A stretch of DNA of 64,000 nucleotides from Heloderma charlesbogerti (lineage: Eukaryota; Chordata; Lepidosauria; Squamata; Helodermatidae), in NCBI GenBank assembly GCA_026122225.1, contig JANEZZ010001492.1, positions 1,071,001-1,135,000 of the forward strand, read 5' to 3'. Under the pieces are notes generated by a model. It was not told the origin of the DNA, ran no database searches, and saw only the letters and a list, made by a program, of their open reading frames with translations. The translations under genes and the position numbers were made by a program. The stretch's first letter is position 1. Every line of letters begins with the position of its first letter. Shown one piece after another: positions 60,691 to 64,000 of this stretch.

Positions 60691-62287
60691 ATGTATCCAA
60701 AGTGCAGCGCATATCAGAATCCCAAACTGAATTGGGCTGATTCAGACAGATTTGGGTCCAAATTGAAGTGGGGCTACTCCAAAACAGACTAAATCTGAAC
60801 TGGAACGCTTTTGAGGATTTGGGATTCAGAGGAACCCAGAGACAGACAAAAATTCATACTCCCCCCACAAACTCTACGTGGAAGGAAAACACCAAGGTGG
60901 GGAGAGCAGGGAGGGAGAGGAGGGGTGTTGTTTTGTTAGTGGCAGCTCTAGCTTATAATCAGTGAATGGTTTTACCAGCGCTCTCCAATCTCAGTGCTTT
61001 GGAGGCGGAATGCTGAAGTAATATATCACAGCAGTCTGCTTTGCTAGTTCTCTCTCCCAGGAGCAGGAACATTAAAAGAGTTTTCATGGAGTCTGTGGGA
61101 CTTGGGAGGGTGCAGCATGGGGTGCATACTTAGAAAATGCTGGATGTTCAAGTCTTTGTGCCTCTGCCACTGTATCCATCATCCACTTCTGTCCTATTGT
61201 TTTTCTGTGACTTTGATGCCAATTGAGCAAAAAAAAATAAAAGTCTTAGGTGCAATCCTACGGCCACTACACAGCGGCTAGACGGCCATAGGATTTTTTG
61301 GTTCATGAGAACCAACCTTGAAGCCAGCACTCTGAGGTTGGTTCCCAGAAAACCACCTCCCTGCCCCTGCCCTCTCTGCCTTGTAAGCGGTGTGGTTCAG
61401 CCCTGGCTCCCCGCTCATAAGAGCAGCATGGAGCAGAGGAAAAGGGGGCATTCCTGGGGGGCAGGGAGAGATGGGGATGGTGGAAGCATCATTATGACGC
61501 TTCCTATGTGCCATCCTGCTTTACCCCCCACCCCACCCTCCTGCTCCAACCTGCCCTGGCTAGGAAATCGGTCATCAAGCTTCTAATGCAGGGTAGCCAT
61601 AGCACAGAGGAGAAGATCCCCTCTGCGCTCTGCCCACCTTGCATTGTATAGTCAGTCACCTCCGAGTTCAGAGGCGACTGACTATCCCCACTGGATTGTG
61701 TCCTCCAACTTTTTCATTCATTATAGCTCCCTACCCCTGCTTCTAAAATTTTGCTGAAACCTATCCTGAAATGTTGCTGGTTTCTTCCCTAGGAGTTTAT
61801 CTATGAAATATGCCCATTTTCAAACAAATTAACCCCCATCCCCCCCAAAAAACCATGCAGGAAGGTAAGTGAATCACTTACCACTAATTCTAATTTGAAC
61901 ATTCCCCTTCCACAAAAAACTCTGCACCTATCCTTCTGAAATTTTTCAGGTTTCTTAACTAGGGCCACTTGAAACACAAAAAATTAAAATTTAAAGGCAC
62001 ATAACACAAAGAATCCTGCACCTATTTGCCTGACATTCGGCAGGTTTATTCTCTTCATAAGGTATTTCTGTGCCTGCAAATGCTTTCCAGTTCTGACAAA
62101 CATAAAAAGTTGTAGCTACTCACTGATTTCCAATTATAGTCAATGGATAGGATGAAGATTTGGATTTCTGAATCAAGATTTGGACATGTGTAAAAGCAGG
62201 CAGCCTCTGAATCAGTCCAAGACTTATTGGGCTTTTTTCTGAATAACTGAATCAGGGTCCAGACTAAATCTTGTGGTTGGTGCACAG
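60691..62287. mobile_element. ~1.6 kb insertion inside copy B
   Basis: This block is absent from copy A. GTAT lies at both junctions (ATGTATCC at 60690 and CTGTATACAC near 62298), possibly a target duplication. Left CCAAAGTGCAGCGCAT and right GGTGCACAGCACACCC are weakly mirrored, so it may be a DNA transposon derivative. It contains no recognisable transposase and is itself interrupted by a MITE at 61250-61704. Confidence 0.5.
61250..61704. mobile_element. GC-rich MITE (GCAATCCTACGGCC ends)
   Basis: TGCAATCCTACGGCCACTAC on the left, ACTGGATTGTGTCC on the right. GAGAACCAACC / GGTTGGTTC lies near the left end as in 37207. Nested in the 1.6 kb insertion, which is nested in copy B: three levels. 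Confidence 0.65.
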
Positions 62288-62754
62288 CACACCCTGTATA
62301 CACACACATGCTTAGAATTAAATACTAAAATTTAAATAAAAATACAGTACATCTCACCACATTGGGGTGAGTTGTGTGTCTCCTCAGTGTGCTATCCAAG
62401 CTTTGTGGCCCTTCAAGGCCCCTGCTCTCCTTTTTTTCCTTTTCTTTATGTCTAAACTGGACTTGGACTGGAAAGCCCTTCAAATAAAAGATGCCTTCAA
62501 ACAGAGGGCTGTCCTTGGTAAAGTCAGACATACGGCCACCCTAGGTACACATGTAATACAACAGGGACTATATGTGTAGTATAATTACTACATCTAGGCG
62601 CCGTTGATCTTGTCTCACTAGTATGAATTGAAGCCAGTTATGCACACTTTATCATTCCCACATTCTATTTTGCACATACTTTTCAAGGTTAGGGTTGACT
62701 CTCAAAATGTATAACAAGAATAACCACAGGGTCACATTAAGCATGGGTGCTGAG

Positions 62755-62792
<38 letters not shown>

Positions 62793-63221
62793 CTACTACT
62801 ACTATCACCACCACCACCACCACCACCCCACCTTTTTCACAATACTAGGACTCAAGGTGGCTTTACAACATTAAAAATTTGTACAGTTAAAATAGAATTG
62901 AGGCTAGGAGGTGGGACTTTTGAGAACCCCTGTGATTAATATCAGATCAAAGCACAAACATAAAAGAAATGGCAAGGGAATGGCATGTTGCACCACTCTT
63001 CTTGCAGTCCTTTTGGTATTCTATGGCTTAAAAGACTGGCAGGACTTAACAATGCCCAGTCTCCATTTCTGCAATCGAAGGAAGCCTCTGTATTCTTTGA
63101 ATCAATGTCAAGCCGGAGCCGATGTATGTGTACAGCCTCATTCCCTGGCCATTTGCACACTGCTCTATATTAAGCAGAGTTAGAGGAGAGGCAAGTTCTC
63201 TTTCTAGAGGGCATGTTTACC
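62288..63221 (+). repeat. Copy B of the ~865 bp unit, main piece
   Basis: It resumes with ATACAGTACATCTCACCAC, matching copy A near 10422, and continues to GAGGCAAGTTCTCTTTCTAG. Divergence from copy A is about 10-12% by eye. It contains an extra block at 62757-62896 that copy A lacks. Confidence 0.8.
62757..62896 (-). mobile_element. Short LINE/SINE insertion with ATT tail, inside copy B
   Basis: An ATT run, then ACT and ACC runs (62757-62826), followed by CACCTTTTTCACAATACTAGG and CAAGGTGGCTTTACAACATT. On the minus strand this is the end of an L2-like element whose tail is the microsatellite. GAATT occurs at both edges, and copy A has one uninterrupted GGGAATTGAGG at the equivalent place. 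Confidence 0.7.
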
Positions 63222-64000
63222 TGTCTGTAGGTGTGGTGATTGCAGATGATATTTTTAAAGAGCTGCATGACTGCATTTTTGGTCAAAAAGATCAGTCGGC
63301 TTTATAGTCTCGTAGCCTTGGGACTGGAGGCAATAGAAAGAGACATACAGAAGGACAGTTTGCATTCTCTCTGCTTGCGCCTCTCTTTCACAACATGTGT
63401 TCTGTGCTCATATTATGGTTCATCATTTTGAGAAATTATGACATGGTGACAATGTGGCTCATTACTGAAAAGCAGCTTGCCTATTTTGTCTATTGTGCTA
63501 TGGTGAAAACTATTTAAATAAAAACCTGATTAAGATGTGAAGCTGTAGGTTTGATATGCAGCAGGGGAAGCTGAAATTTTACTTGCTGCATGCTGGTAAA
63601 TTACCCATTTGTACCCTTTTATTTTTAAAGGCACTGTGGCTTCATCGAGCAGTAGATGCTATGCTGTGTATATCACTTCACTATAAAATGCGCACAAGAT
63701 CATTTCCCAGTAATTTGGTGTAATCAAACCCAGAAGAAGAAAAAATACAATGGGATTTCATTCCTGATTTTTAAATATAGCAGGAGCCTGTGAATACATA
63801 AATGAATAGTTACCACCAAGTTGCAAAATAAGGCTTTTGGTAACCAGGGATGTACATTGTTCTTTCAGTTGAAATGACCAGTGATGACAATGGAGACATT
63901 TTTGCTCAAAATTTGTGATGTATGAAAGGAGAAAAAGAAACAGAAGCCTGAACAAAGTGATTTAAAAACTGGTACGTTGTTGCTTCTATATCACTTCATG
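63222..64000. other. Unique DNA, possible conserved block at the window end
   Basis: No element recognised. About 63440-63740 is clean AT-rich DNA with TATTTAAATA and evenly spread AT blocks. No exon was identified, and the window ends without a cloning-type site. Confidence 0.35.

Noticed and set aside
1..64000. Window as bacterial or viral DNA
   Set aside because: Vertebrate LINEs, SINEs, microsatellites and the absence of dense coding rule this out.

Overview
This 64 kb window looks like nuclear DNA of a squamate reptile, most likely a lizard. The base composition is AT-rich and almost everything recognisable is a vertebrate transposable element. The squamate call rests on co-occurrence: a BovB (RTE-clade) LINE whose terminal GTT repeats and conserved 3' end are visible, a CR1 LINE with an ATTCTATG tail, L2-like and L3/CR1-like 3' ends, tRNA-derived SINEs, and very many short palindromic DNA elements of the kind that litter lizard and snake genomes. 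The species cannot be named from this. Position 1 is an EcoRI site (GAATTC), which fits the end of a cloned insert.

I can support no host protein-coding gene. The long reading frames are retrotransposon proteins or chance frames. The window is probably a gene desert or the inside of a very large intron. Several repeat-free AT-rich blocks have the texture of conserved non-coding DNA, but only an alignment could confirm that.

Layout: 1-5.2 kb, unique DNA with L2 remnants and palindromic MITEs. 5.3-8.0 kb, a CR1 LINE with endonuclease and reverse transcriptase broken by two stops and one frameshift. 8.0-11.2 kb, MITEs, a fold-back element, and copy A of an ~865 bp unit. 11.5-14.3 kb, LINE fragments and unique DNA. 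14.4-17.1 kb, a decayed Ty3/gypsy element split by a GC-rich MITE. 17.5-28.2 kb, unique DNA with scattered MITEs. 28.7-34.9 kb, three more MITEs or palindromes around the longest quiet stretch. 35-47 kb, dense MITEs, L2 and L3 fragments, SINEs and hammerhead-like palindromic repeats. 47.66-48.45 kb, a very unusual GC-rich palindrome of palindromes. 50.4-53.4 kb, a minus-strand BovB LINE whose reverse transcriptase catalytic box has been deleted. 54-64 kb, MITEs and copy B of the ~865 bp unit, interrupted by two later insertions that are absent from copy A.

The elements do not form a pathway. They record an insertion history: CR1, BovB and Ty3/gypsy are the once-autonomous elements, SINEs and MITEs are their dependants or those of unseen transposases, and nesting gives relative ages.
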